Assembly (NCBI GenBank): GCA_002309375.1
Contig: DBXK01000012.1
Coordinates: 2,908-12,978, forward strand
Reading direction: 5' to 3'
DNA: 10,071 bases
DNA from: Christensenella sp. UBA1214
GTDB lineage: Bacteria > Bacillota > Clostridia > Christensenellales > CAG-138
In this document: one piece after another, positions 1-6,123 of the stretch
Numbering within the stretch: the stretch's first letter is position 1
Layout: every line of letters starts with the position of its first letter
The notes under the pieces: generated by a model
Databases searched by the model: none
What the model was told of the DNA's origin: nothing
Seen by the model: only the letters and a program-made list of their open reading frames with translations
Made by a program: the position numbers and the translations under genes

Positions 1-143
1 GTGCTGCAGCCGATGACGACGATGTCGCCGGAGTTCAGCTTATAATAACCTTCGCTGCAGTTCGCGAAAAGCTCGTCGAGCACAGCATTTGCTTCTTTTT
101 CGATTTGTGCCAGCGTAAGCGCGCCGGTATTTTCAGTTTCCAT
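1..143 (-). CDS. UPF0340 (DUF436/YwlG-like) protein, N-terminal part
   Basis: Only the first 47 codons are inside the window; the gene runs off the left edge. It starts METENTGALT and reaches LNSGDIVVIGCS at its visible end. A short helical N-terminus followed by a hydrophobic strand ending in GCS(T) is what I recall of the UPF0340/DUF436 family (B. subtilis YwlG, TIGR01440), where the motif opens an alpha/beta fold. The function of that family is not established. The ATG at 143-141 is chosen because GGAGG lies 7 bases upstream on the minus strand and a consensus promoter lies further upstream. The family call rests on one motif in a fragment, so it is moderate; a gene is certainly present. 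Confidence 0.6.
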   Translation of the reverse strand, partial: METENTGALTLAQIEKEANAVLDELFANCSEGYYKLNSGDIVVIGCS

Positions 144-155
144 ATCACGCCTCCG

Positions 156-203
156 AAAAAAAGTTCCGTATGGGAAGGGATCATGCCTTTATCCATACGG
201 AAC
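156..203 (-). terminator. Hairpin plus U7 between DUF6273 gene and UPF0340 gene
   Basis: On the minus strand GTTCCGTATGG (203-193) pairs perfectly over 11 bp with CCATACGGAAC (173-163), with a 19-base loop, and is followed by T7 (162-156). It lies 103 bases after the DUF6273-protein stop and fits an intrinsic terminator for that gene. It also begins directly after the -10 box of the UPF0340 promoter, so the predicted transcription start (about 198) falls inside the 5' arm. Each arm is itself an imperfect copy of the palindrome TTCCGTACGGAA. The same arrangement recurs at 1736-1781. Confidence 0.7.
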
Positions 204-204
204 G

Positions 205-233
205 ATTATACTACTTCGCGGCTTCTATTTCAA
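205..233 (-). promoter_or_regulatory. Sigma-A-type promoter of the UPF0340 gene
   Basis: Read on the minus strand: -35 TTGAAA (233-228), 17-bp spacer (227-211), -10 TATAAT (210-205). The predicted start is near 198, giving a leader of about 55 bases before the ATG at 143. Confidence 0.8.
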
Positions 234-305
234 GCATCAATAACTCTTTTGAAGCTCCCGGAAGCCGACTCTGCTGGCGCCGCTTCGGTTTTGATCCCGA
301 AAGCG

Positions 306-1583
306 TCAGTCTCCGGTCGCTTCCAGATCGACCCAGATCGCGGGGCGCACGGCATAGCCGCGGATACGGCTGTCGTGACCGACCGAGATGATCTCACCGG
401 ACGTGCTGACGCAGGCTGTGCGATCACCGTCAAAGCCTAAATCGTCCGCGGTCTCCATGATTATGGCGGCAGCGACCGGTGTGCGCAGCCACCACATACA
501 GGTGCCGCCGCTGCTGCTGTGGTATGCGCCATATCCCATGGCATACTGCGTTGCGGTGCATTTGCGGGATTCATCGGAGCGGAAATACCTTTTTGCCTCT
601 TTTACACTCAGCACAAACACCTTATCCGTGACCTCCGAGCCGCGCTCACCGTTCTGCAGTATGTCCAGTATCACCGTGGGCTTAATTATGCGGAGCTCGC
701 CGCTGTCGAAGGCGGTGTCCAGAAAATCATGGTTCAGCCAATCGCGCAGCAGGCTGGTCTTCCATGACATGGGCGTAACAGACGGGTCGTAATCGTAACG
801 CATGAACGGAAGGGAGTCCAGCGCATATTTGCTGATCAGCAGCATCTTGCTGCCGTCCTTTTCGAGCACGATCCATTCGATGGGATCCTTCTCCTCGGAA
901 GAGATCCTTCCCTGCATGAAGAAGCCGAACAGAACGGTGGAGCCGACCTCCGCGTCCTGCAGCTGCTGTTTGGCGATCTGATAGACGATCTCGTCGCTGT
1001 CACGGTAATTCATGCCGTGCAGGGTGCGGTAGGCCTCGTCGAGCTCTCCTTCTTCGAACTGCCTGACCGCACGGTCGTAACGGATCGCGGGGACGGCGTA
1101 CTTGCGGAACAGGATCACGCCGACGACGCAGAATGCGGCGGCCAACACGACGGCGATCAGAGATCGGATGATGCGCTTCCTGCGCACCGCTTTTTTCTGC
1201 TTCTGCTCCTCTGCGGCGCAGATGGCTTCCTCACGGTCCGTCCGTTCCTTCTCGGTGATCTCCCGGATCCGCTGCTTTGCCTGCTCGATCCGCTCATCGG
1301 CGTCCTTATAGCCGTGGATCGTCTGAAAGATCTGGATCGCCTTTTCCTGGCTGCGAACATTGGAGTTTGCGGCGGCCTTGTCGGCTTCCGCATAGATATC
1401 GTCCAGACGCGAAGTGACCGCTTTATTTTCGCATTCGAGTTTTTTCTCATCGGCGTCCTTATAGCCGGGGATGCGCGCGAAATCGGAGGCGGCTTCCGAA
1501 TAAAGCTGCCCCTCGAAAAGCAGAAGCGCATTCTGATAGATGCGTTCGCTCTCTTCGGCATTCATGATCTTTTTCTGTTCCAT
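306..1583 (-). CDS. Single-pass membrane protein, GYKDADE (TPR-like) repeats and DUF6273-like C-terminal domain
   Basis: The product is 425 aa. Two helical repeats in the N-terminal part each end in GYKDADE (residues 40-46 and 91-97). A charged helix (about 100-135) and the basic stretch KKAVRRKR lead into one membrane helix (about 139-159). A third, weaker repeat ending NYRDSDE (192-198) follows the helix. Residues about 213-420 resemble the DUF6273 domain common in Clostridia: WIVLE, LLISKYALD, SWKTSLLRDWLN, MWWLRTP and the terminal YAVRPAIWVDL are all recognisable. By the positive-inside rule the N-terminus is cytoplasmic and the DUF6273-like domain outside, so the repeats sit on both sides of the membrane. 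The function is unknown; I infer an envelope role only. The ATG at 1583 is preferred over an upstream TTG (1625) because AAAGGA lies 7 bases before it. It is a single gene with its own promoter at 1784-1812 and a leader of about 195 bases. Confidence 0.85.
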   Translation of the reverse strand: MEQKKIMNAEESERIYQNALLLFEGQLYSEAASDFARIPGYKDADEKKLECENKAVTSRLDDIYAEADKAAANSNVRSQEKAIQIFQTIHGYKDADERIEQAKQRIREITEKERTDREEAICAAEEQKQKKAVRRKRIIRSLIAVVLAAAFCVVGVILFRKYAVPAIRYDRAVRQFEEGELDEAYRTLHGMNYRDSDEIVYQIAKQQLQDAEVGSTVLFGFFMQGRISSEEKDPIEWIVLEKDGSKMLLISKYALDSLPFMRYDYDPSVTPMSWKTSLLRDWLNHDFLDTAFDSGELRIIKPTVILDILQNGERGSEVTDKVFVLSVKEAKRYFRSDESRKCTATQYAMGYGAYHSSSGGTCMWWLRTPVAAAIIMETADDLGFDGDRTACVSTSGEIISVGHDSRIRGYAVRPAIWVDLEATGD

Positions 1584-1735
1584 CTTTTTTCCTTTTTTGC
1601 TGTATTTTTCGGAGATCAGCGTCAATGATCCTCTTTCGCGGACTTTGATGAATCCTCCGCCCGAAGTGCCGGAAGGCGGGGAAGAGGGCCTTCATGCGGA
1701 CACGACGGTTTTTCGATCCCCATGCCGCGCACTTG

Positions 1736-1781
1736 AAAAAAAGTTCCGTACGGAAGGGGAAGAGGGCCCCTCCGCACGGAA
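1736..1781 (-). terminator. Hairpin plus U7 between the GntR gene and DUF6273 gene
   Basis: On the minus strand the arm at 1781-1767 (TTCCGTGCGGAGGGG) pairs with the arm at 1759-1744 (CCCCTTCCGTACGGAA), with one G-U pair, one bulge and a 7-base loop, followed closely by T7 (1742-1736). It lies 42 bases after the GntR stop codon and fits an intrinsic terminator of the ABC operon. The arms contain TTCCGTACGGAA (1744-1755, a perfect 12-bp palindrome) and a near copy (1770-1781), matching the element at 156-203. The predicted start of the DUF6273-gene promoter (about 1777) falls inside the first arm. Confidence 0.7.
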
Positions 1782-1783
1782 TA

Positions 1784-1812
1784 ATTTTACTGCTGTCGGG
1801 CTCGGTTGTCAA
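1784..1812 (-). promoter_or_regulatory. Sigma-A-type promoter of the DUF6273 gene
   Basis: Read on the minus strand: -35 TTGACA (1812-1807), 17-bp spacer, -10 TAAAAT (1789-1784). It lies between the GntR stop codon and the hairpin, with a predicted start near 1777. Confidence 0.8.
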
Positions 1813-1822
1813 GCCGGACTGA

Positions 1823-2194
1823 TCAATAATTCTTCAGCACGAGCGCAAGCGCGTCCTCCCGGCTCATGCCGAGCGCACGGAAGACGGCGGCGCATTCCGA
1901 AAACTTCTCGAGGGCGAGGGCTTCGCGCTTTTGCATCCGCTCATCATACGAAAGATACGCAACGAAGCAGCCCCGGCCGACCATCGTGTTGATATAGCCG
2001 TCGCGCTCAAGCTCCTCCCAGGCGCGCTTGATCGAGATCACGCTCACGCCGAGCTGACCGGCGAGCGTGCGGATCGGGGGCAGACAGTACCCGCCCGAAA
2101 GCTCACCGCGGATCACCTGGAACGCGATCTGGTCATAGAGCTGCTTGTAGATCGGCGTGTCGGAGGTATTGAGGACCGAAAGCTGCACTTCCAT
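1823..2194 (-). CDS. GntR-family transcriptional regulator, YtrA type
   Basis: The product is 123 aa, the usual size of the short YtrA subfamily. PIYKQLYDQI (14-23) opens the winged helix-turn-helix. LPPIRTLAGQLGVSVIS (38-54) and AWEELERDGYI (58-68) form the recognition region, and GRGCFV (73-78) ends the wing. The remaining 45 residues form the short helical dimerisation tail instead of a ligand-binding domain. It is the last gene of the ABC operon; its ATG shares one base with the permease stop codon (TGATG), so the two are translationally coupled. By analogy with B. subtilis ytrABCDEF it should repress its own operon, and the inverted repeat at 3763-3791 is the obvious operator. The effector is unknown; in related systems cell-wall-active antibiotics induce expression. 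The regulator is distal here, while ytrA is usually first. Confidence 0.9.
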   Translation of the reverse strand: MEVQLSVLNTSDTPIYKQLYDQIAFQVIRGELSGGYCLPPIRTLAGQLGVSVISIKRAWEELERDGYINTMVGRGCFVAYLSYDERMQKREALALEKFSECAAVFRALGMSREDALALVLKNY

Positions 2195-2868
2195 CAGATA
2201 TCCGCCTTTTCGAATTCATGGATCGAGATGCGGTATGCGATGAGATTCATCACAACGTAGAAGACTGCAGCTCCGGCGACCAGGGGAAGCTGGAGCAGGA
2301 TCTCGCCGGCAGAGGTCCCGTTGAGGAAGAATTTGCCGCCGCCGATGCGGCAGACGAGATTCTCCAGGCCGATCGTGAGCAGCATGAACACGGCCATGCC
2401 GATGAAGCCGCGGGCCATGACGCGGAAATGCTTGCGGTAGCCGCCGGGGATCAGGATAAGGTTATAGATGCCGTAGCCGATCAGCACGATCGCATAGAGC
2501 GTCGCGTTGAGGCGCATGCCCGCATTACCGCCGGAAGCAGCTTCGTTGACGACGCGGCTCGCGATGAAGACGAACGGTATCGTGATGAGGATCGCGCCGA
2601 GCTCGATGATCGAAATGCTGAGCACTCTCGCCTTCACACAGTCGCGCTTGCGGGCGGGGAGCAGTGCGCAGAATTCGCGGTCCTTATACTGAAGATCGAG
2701 CGCGAACATGTTCATAATGCCGATCAGCAGGTAGAAAAACCCGACGGGACGCGGATAATCCGGGATGAAAAGCATCGCCGGGGCGAGCACGAAGAACATA
2801 AAAACGGAAGGATGGAGCGAGATGCGGAAATCCTTATAGATCAGGCTGCGGATGGTATGCGTCTTCAT
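2194..2868 (-). CDS. ABC-2-type transporter permease subunit
   Basis: The product is 224 aa with about six predicted membrane helices (roughly residues 20-36, 40-58, 84-106, 122-141, 152-172 and 190-212). After the second helix, DREFCALLPARKRDCVKARVL (63-83) matches the pattern of small ABC2_membrane_5-type permeases, in which an F..LLP..R...V.AK block follows a helix pair. It should pair with the ATPase encoded just upstream, probably with two copies of each subunit. Its ATG shares one base with the ATPase stop (TAATG). The substrate cannot be read from sequence; YtrA-linked transporters are usually tied to envelope stress or antimicrobial peptides, which is inference here. Confidence 0.85.
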   Translation of the reverse strand: MKTHTIRSLIYKDFRISLHPSVFMFFVLAPAMLFIPDYPRPVGFFYLLIGIMNMFALDLQYKDREFCALLPARKRDCVKARVLSISIIELGAILITIPFVFIASRVVNEAASGGNAGMRLNATLYAIVLIGYGIYNLILIPGGYRKHFRVMARGFIGMAVFMLLTIGLENLVCRIGGGKFFLNGTSAGEILLQLPLVAGAAVFYVVMNLIAYRISIHEFEKADI

Positions 2869-3737
2869 TACTTTTCACTCCCTTCGTGATTCTCGTATTT
2901 TTCGGTATAGACCATGATCGATTCGATGTCGGCCTTGGCGGACTGCAGCCCTTCGGCGAGATACGCTTCGTCCGCACGGATGAGTCCGGTGAAGCCGAAC
3001 GGCGTTTCCTTGACGCCGATCAGCGCTTCTTCGAGCCGCGGGGTTAGCTCATCGAGCCTGCCCTGAACGAGACGGTAGCCGTTGATGATCTCCTCACGGT
3101 CGCCCTGCATGATGATGCTGCCGTTCCTGATATAGATGATGTAGTCGGCGCATTTGTCGAGGTCGGAGGTCACGTGGGTGGAGAAGAGGATGCTGTGCTC
3201 GCCGTCCGAAACGATGTCGCGGAAGATATCCGTCAGCTCGTCGCGGGAGACCGGATCGAGGCCGCTTGTCGGCTCGTCGAGGATCAGAAGCTTCGCATTA
3301 TGGGAAAGCGCAAGGGCGAGGGAATATTTGACCTTCATGCCGGAGGAGAGCTCCTTTACGCGCTTGGATTCATCAAGACCGAATTTTTCGATATACTGAC
3401 AGTATTTTTTCTTATCCCATTCCCTGTAGAAGCGCTTGTAAACGGCGGTGATCGTCCTGAGGCGCTTGTCCTGATAATAACAGAACTCGCCGAAAACGAT
3501 CCCGAGCTGCTGCTTACACTCGATCTCATGCTCGCGGATATCGAGCCCGAAGAGCTCAACGGAGCCGGCGTCGGGAGAGGTGAGGCCGAGAATGGATTTG
3601 ATCGTCGTCGTTTTTCCGGCGCCGTTGCGGCCGATGAAGCCGACGATATAACCGGGCTCGACGGAGAAGCCGACGCCCTTCAGCTCGAATCCGGGGTATT
3701 TCTTCACAAGGCCCCGAACGTTCATCATTGCGGTCAT
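2868..3737 (-). CDS. ABC transporter ATP-binding protein, YtrB/BcrA-like
   Basis: The product is 289 aa. The nucleotide-binding domain carries Walker A GRNGAGKTT (36-44), signature LSSGM (130-134), Walker B LLILDEP (150-156, catalytic E155), D-loop SGLD (158-161) and switch histidine H188 in STHV. The usual Q-loop glutamine is absent: the equivalent stretch reads GIVFGEF (79-85), which is common in this branch. A C-terminal tail of about 75 residues follows. The open frame extends far upstream through the divergent PPTase gene, but the ATG at 3737 is the start because AAGGAGG lies 5 bases before it and the promoter directly upstream, and the protein begins as family members do. It is the first gene of the operon with the permease and YtrA-type regulator. 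Confidence 0.93.
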   Translation of the reverse strand: MTAMMNVRGLVKKYPGFELKGVGFSVEPGYIVGFIGRNGAGKTTTIKSILGLTSPDAGSVELFGLDIREHEIECKQQLGIVFGEFCYYQDKRLRTITAVYKRFYREWDKKKYCQYIEKFGLDESKRVKELSSGMKVKYSLALALSHNAKLLILDEPTSGLDPVSRDELTDIFRDIVSDGEHSILFSTHVTSDLDKCADYIIYIRNGSIIMQGDREEIINGYRLVQGRLDELTPRLEEALIGVKETPFGFTGLIRADEAYLAEGLQSAKADIESIMVYTEKYENHEGSEK

Positions 3738-3762
3738 AGTTGCCTCCTTGGTTTGCACGACC

Positions 3763-3791
3763 ATATTGTGCATATTGAACATACACAATAT
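3763..3791 (-). promoter_or_regulatory. 29-bp inverted repeat, probable GntR/YtrA operator
   Basis: The half-sites ATATTGTG and CACAATAT are perfect inverted repeats at the outer ends, and the inner bases (YATRTT) continue the symmetry with few mismatches. The repeat covers the -10 box and the predicted start (about 3780) of the ABC operon, so binding would block initiation. The only DNA-binding protein encoded in the operon is the YtrA-type regulator, which makes autoregulation the best reading. Assignment to that protein is inference. Confidence 0.8.
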
Positions 3792-3815
3792 AACACGCCC
3801 CGACAGCCTTGTCAA
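3787..3815 (-). promoter_or_regulatory. Promoter of the ABC/GntR operon
   Basis: Read on the minus strand: -35 TTGACA (3815-3810), 17-bp spacer, -10 TATATT (3792-3787). It overlaps the inverted repeat at 3763-3791 and is back to back with the PPTase promoter; 22 bp separate the two -35 boxes. Confidence 0.85.
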
Positions 3816-3837
3816 TACCCTTTGCAAAAAAATTTTC

Positions 3838-3866
3838 TTGACTGCGGAAGCGGGGCGTGATAGATT
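3838..3866 (+). promoter_or_regulatory. Promoter of the phosphopantetheinyl transferase gene
   Basis: -35 TTGACT (3838-3843), 17-bp spacer, -10 TAGATT (3861-3866). The expected transcription start, about 7 bases past the -10, coincides with the ATG at 3873, which suggests a leaderless message. Confidence 0.7.
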
Positions 3867-3872
3867 GAAAGC

Positions 3873-4607
3873 ATGATCAGGAACGGAAAAGCTTATATCT
3901 GCGTTTTTGCCTATCCGCGCGATTGGGACGCGCTGCGGTTCCCTTCGGTATTCTCGGAAAAAACGCGCGGGATGCTTCTTGAAGGCGAGCTGACCGACCG
4001 CCTGCGCCAATCCGCCGCGGCGGAGCTTGCGTACAGGGCGGCGCGGATGGCCGCCTGGAAGGAGGCTTCGGCGAACGCGGGCGGAAGCCCGTTCATCGAA
4101 GACCCGAACGAATGGACGCGCAGGGATTATATTAAAATGGAAAGCGGGAAGCCGATCCTTCAGGAGGGCTTCGTCAGCATCACCCATACGCCGGGGCTCT
4201 CGGCGGCGGTTTTCTCCTTTGCGCCGGTCGGGATCGACGCGGAGCGGGAAAGAAGCTGCAGCGATAAGCTGATCCGGCGCGCGCTCGGCGCGGAGGAATA
4301 CGGGGAATACGAGCGGGCGCAGGATAAGCCGGCCTTCTTCCTCCGAAGCTGGACGGCGAAGGAAAGCTGCCTGAAGCTGACGGGGGAGGGCATCGGCGGA
4401 CCGATCGCGGAGCTCCGGTACGAACGCGAAAGGCGGCTTATCTCCGGCGGGAACCTGCCGCACGGTTATGAGATCGTCCCGGCGGAGGCCCTGCAGGACG
4501 GCAGGCGCGTCTTCCTTTCCGTCTGCTGCCCGAAGAGCATCGAGACTTCCTGGATCGTGTTTTCGGATCCCATCGAGCTTTTGATCTATATCAACGCGAT
4601 CTGCTGA
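3873..4607 (+). CDS. 4'-phosphopantetheinyl transferase, Sfp type
   Basis: The product is 244 aa, in the usual Sfp range. It would transfer the phosphopantetheine arm of coenzyme A to a serine of a carrier protein (acyl, peptidyl or aryl carrier). Visible family motifs are GKP (92-94), SITHTPG (102-108, equivalent to the SxSHS block), GIDAE (120-124, Mg2+ ligands D122 and E124) and WTAKES..K (160-168, with K163, E164 and K168). The catalytic set is complete. No carrier-protein or synthase gene is in the window, so the partner could be fatty-acid ACP or a distant pathway. The ATG has no Shine-Dalgarno sequence before it and lies about 7 bases after the -10 box. The gene is divergent from the ABC operon and ends in its own terminator at 4675-4701. 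Confidence 0.92.
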   Translation: MIRNGKAYICVFAYPRDWDALRFPSVFSEKTRGMLLEGELTDRLRQSAAAELAYRAARMAAWKEASANAGGSPFIEDPNEWTRRDYIKMESGKPILQEGFVSITHTPGLSAAVFSFAPVGIDAERERSCSDKLIRRALGAEEYGEYERAQDKPAFFLRSWTAKESCLKLTGEGIGGPIAELRYERERRLISGGNLPHGYEIVPAEALQDGRRVFLSVCCPKSIETSWIVFSDPIELLIYINAIC

Positions 4608-4674
4608 AAACGGATAATTTTCAAAAGGCCGCCGCACAATAATTTATATTTTATTTTTGCCTGTTTTTTTGCCC

Positions 4675-4701
4675 GCCCGATATTGCCATCGGGCTTTTTT
4701 T
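4675..4701 (+). terminator. Intrinsic terminator of the PPTase gene
   Basis: GCCCGAT (4675-4681) pairs with ATCGGGC (4688-4694) around a 6-base loop and is followed by T7 (4695-4701). The loop contains the -35 box of the next promoter. The stretch 4608-4674 before it is AT-rich with T runs and holds nothing else I recognise. Confidence 0.85.
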
Positions 4702-4711
4702 GCATTATAAT
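4683..4711 (+). promoter_or_regulatory. Promoter of glyA, embedded in the preceding terminator
   Basis: -35 TTGCCA (4683-4688) lies in the terminator loop, the 17-bp spacer contains the 3' stem arm and T run, and -10 TATAAT is at 4706-4711. Predicted start is near 4718, leaving a leader of about 34 bases, too short for a riboswitch. Confidence 0.8.
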
Positions 4712-4751
4712 GAGCGGTGGAATCAATAAAAAACCAATGGAGGCATCCCAA

Positions 4752-6014
4752 ATGATCCAGTTTGATTTGATCAGGTCCACCGATCCCGAGCTTTGCGGCT
4801 ATATGGAGGAGGAGCTGGCCCGCCAGCGCAGCCACCTCGAGCTCATCGCTTCCGAAAACTTTGTCAGCGAAACCGTAATGGCGGCTATGGGCAGCCATCT
4901 CACCAATAAGTACGCCGAGGGTTATCCCGGAAAGCGTTACTACGGCGGCTGCGAGTGCGTCGACAAGGTCGAGGAGCTTGCCCGCGAGCGCGTGAAGAAG
5001 CTCTTCGGAGCGGAGCATGCGAACGTTCAGCCCCATTCCGGCGCCCAGGCGAACCTTTCCGTCTACTTTGCTCTTCTGAACCCCGGCGATACCATCATGG
5101 GCATGAACCTTTCTCATGGCGGCCACCTCACCCACGGCAGCCCCGTCAACATGAGCGGCAAGTACTTCAACGTCGTTCCTTACGGCGTAAGTGAAGAGGA
5201 CGAGCAGATCGACTACGACGAGATGCGCAGGATCGCGCTCGAGTGCAAGCCGAAGATGATCGTTGCCGGTGCGAGCGCATATCCCCGCGCGATCCGCTTC
5301 GACCGCATCCGCGAGATCGTTGACGAAGTTTCCGCTCTCCGCGGCGAGAAGACCTATTTCATGGTCGACATGGCGCATATCGCCGGCCTCGTTGCCGCCG
5401 GTCTGCACATGAACCCCGTTCCCTATGCGGACGTCGTCACCAGCACAACCCATAAGACCCTCCGCGGCCCCCGCGGCGGCATCATCCTCTGCAAAGAAGA
5501 GCTTGCCAAGGCCATCGACAAGGGCATTTTCCCGGGCACCCAGGGCGGTCCTCTGATGCACACCATCGCGGCTAAGGCCGCCTGCTTCGGCGAGGCGCTG
5601 AAGCCCGAGTTCGTCGAATATCAGAAGCAGGTCGTGAAGAACGCGGCCGTTCTCGCCGAGGAGCTCAAGAAGGCCGGTCTCCGCATCGTTTCCGGCGGCA
5701 CCGACAACCACCTCATGCTCGTTGACCTCACCGCGAGCGGCAAGTCCGGCAAGGAAGTCGAGAACCTCCTCGACGCGGCGAATATCACCGTCAACAAGAA
5801 CACCATCCCGAAGGAGACCCGCAGCCCCTTCGTCACCAGCGGTATCCGTATCGGCACCCCCGCTCTGACCAGCCGCGGCTTCAAGGAGGACGACATGGTC
5901 GTCATCGCCGGCCTGATCGCGAAGATCGTCTTCGAGGGCGAAGCTGCCATCGAGTACGTCAAGGCCGAGGTCGCGAAGCTGACCGCGAAGTATCCCCTCT
6001 ATCCCGGAGACTGA
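4752..6014 (+). CDS. glyA: Serine hydroxymethyltransferase
   Basis: The product is 420 aa, typical for bacterial GlyA. This PLP enzyme interconverts serine plus tetrahydrofolate with glycine plus 5,10-methylene-tetrahydrofolate in the cytoplasm and is the main source of one-carbon units. HLELIASENFVS (28-39), NKYAEGYPGKRYYGG (52-66), PHSGAQAN (94-101), VDMAHIAGL (205-213, with PLP-contacting D206 and H209) and TTHKTLRGPRGG (232-243, Schiff-base lysine K235) are all conserved. The ATG at 4752 is preferred over in-frame ATGs upstream because GGAGG lies 8 bases before it and the protein start matches the family; the earlier ATG at 4737 overlaps that site. Codons are more C-ending (CTC, CCC, GCC) than in the neighbouring PPTase, consistent with high expression. 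It is monocistronic, between its own promoter and a terminator. Confidence 0.98.
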   Translation: MIQFDLIRSTDPELCGYMEEELARQRSHLELIASENFVSETVMAAMGSHLTNKYAEGYPGKRYYGGCECVDKVEELARERVKKLFGAEHANVQPHSGAQANLSVYFALLNPGDTIMGMNLSHGGHLTHGSPVNMSGKYFNVVPYGVSEEDEQIDYDEMRRIALECKPKMIVAGASAYPRAIRFDRIREIVDEVSALRGEKTYFMVDMAHIAGLVAAGLHMNPVPYADVVTSTTHKTLRGPRGGIILCKEELAKAIDKGIFPGTQGGPLMHTIAAKAACFGEALKPEFVEYQKQVVKNAAVLAEELKKAGLRIVSGGTDNHLMLVDLTASGKSGKEVENLLDAANITVNKNTIPKETRSPFVTSGIRIGTPALTSRGFKEDDMVVIAGLIAKIVFEGEAAIEYVKAEVAKLTAKYPLYPGD

Positions 6015-6045
6015 TCGGGACCAACCGAATCATAAACAATAATTG

Positions 6046-6072
6046 AAGGCGGCCTTCGGGCCGTCTTCTTTT
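6046..6072 (+). terminator. Intrinsic terminator of glyA
   Basis: AAGGCGGCC (6046-6054) pairs with GGCCGTCTT (6059-6067), with one G-U pair, closing a TTCG tetraloop and followed by CTTTT. The tract is shorter than at the other terminators, but the UUCG-capped stem is strong. Confidence 0.8.
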
Positions 6073-6123
6073 GCTCCGGCGGGCGAAAGAAGCGCAATAT
6101 ACCGAAAGAAAAGCTTCTTCTGA

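Noticed and set aside
1584..1625. TTG start at 1625 for the DUF6273 protein
   Set aside because: The ATG at 1583 has AAAGGA at good spacing; TTG would add 14 lysine-rich residues that include the binding-site region.
2971..2980. TCCGCACGGA matching the promoter-proximal palindrome
   Set aside because: It lies inside the ABC ATPase coding sequence, spells ordinary codons there and has no partner copy or promoter beside it.
3738..4637. 300-codon N-terminal extension of the ABC ATPase
   Set aside because: The extension is antisense to the PPTase gene, lacks conserved motifs, and the promoter and ribosome binding site lie directly before the ATG at 3737.
4712..4751. Possible glycine riboswitch before glyA
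   Set aside because: The leader is only about 34 bases from the predicted start, too short for any known glycine aptamer.
4644..5711. 355-codon open frame antisense to glyA
   Set aside because: glyA is unambiguous on the plus strand; the antisense product shows no family motif and has the same shadow composition.
6087..6119. AAGAAGC/GCTTCTT inverted repeat after the glyA terminator
   Set aside because: It has only a 7-bp AT-rich stem with a 19-base loop and no T run after it; likely chance in a purine-rich stretch.
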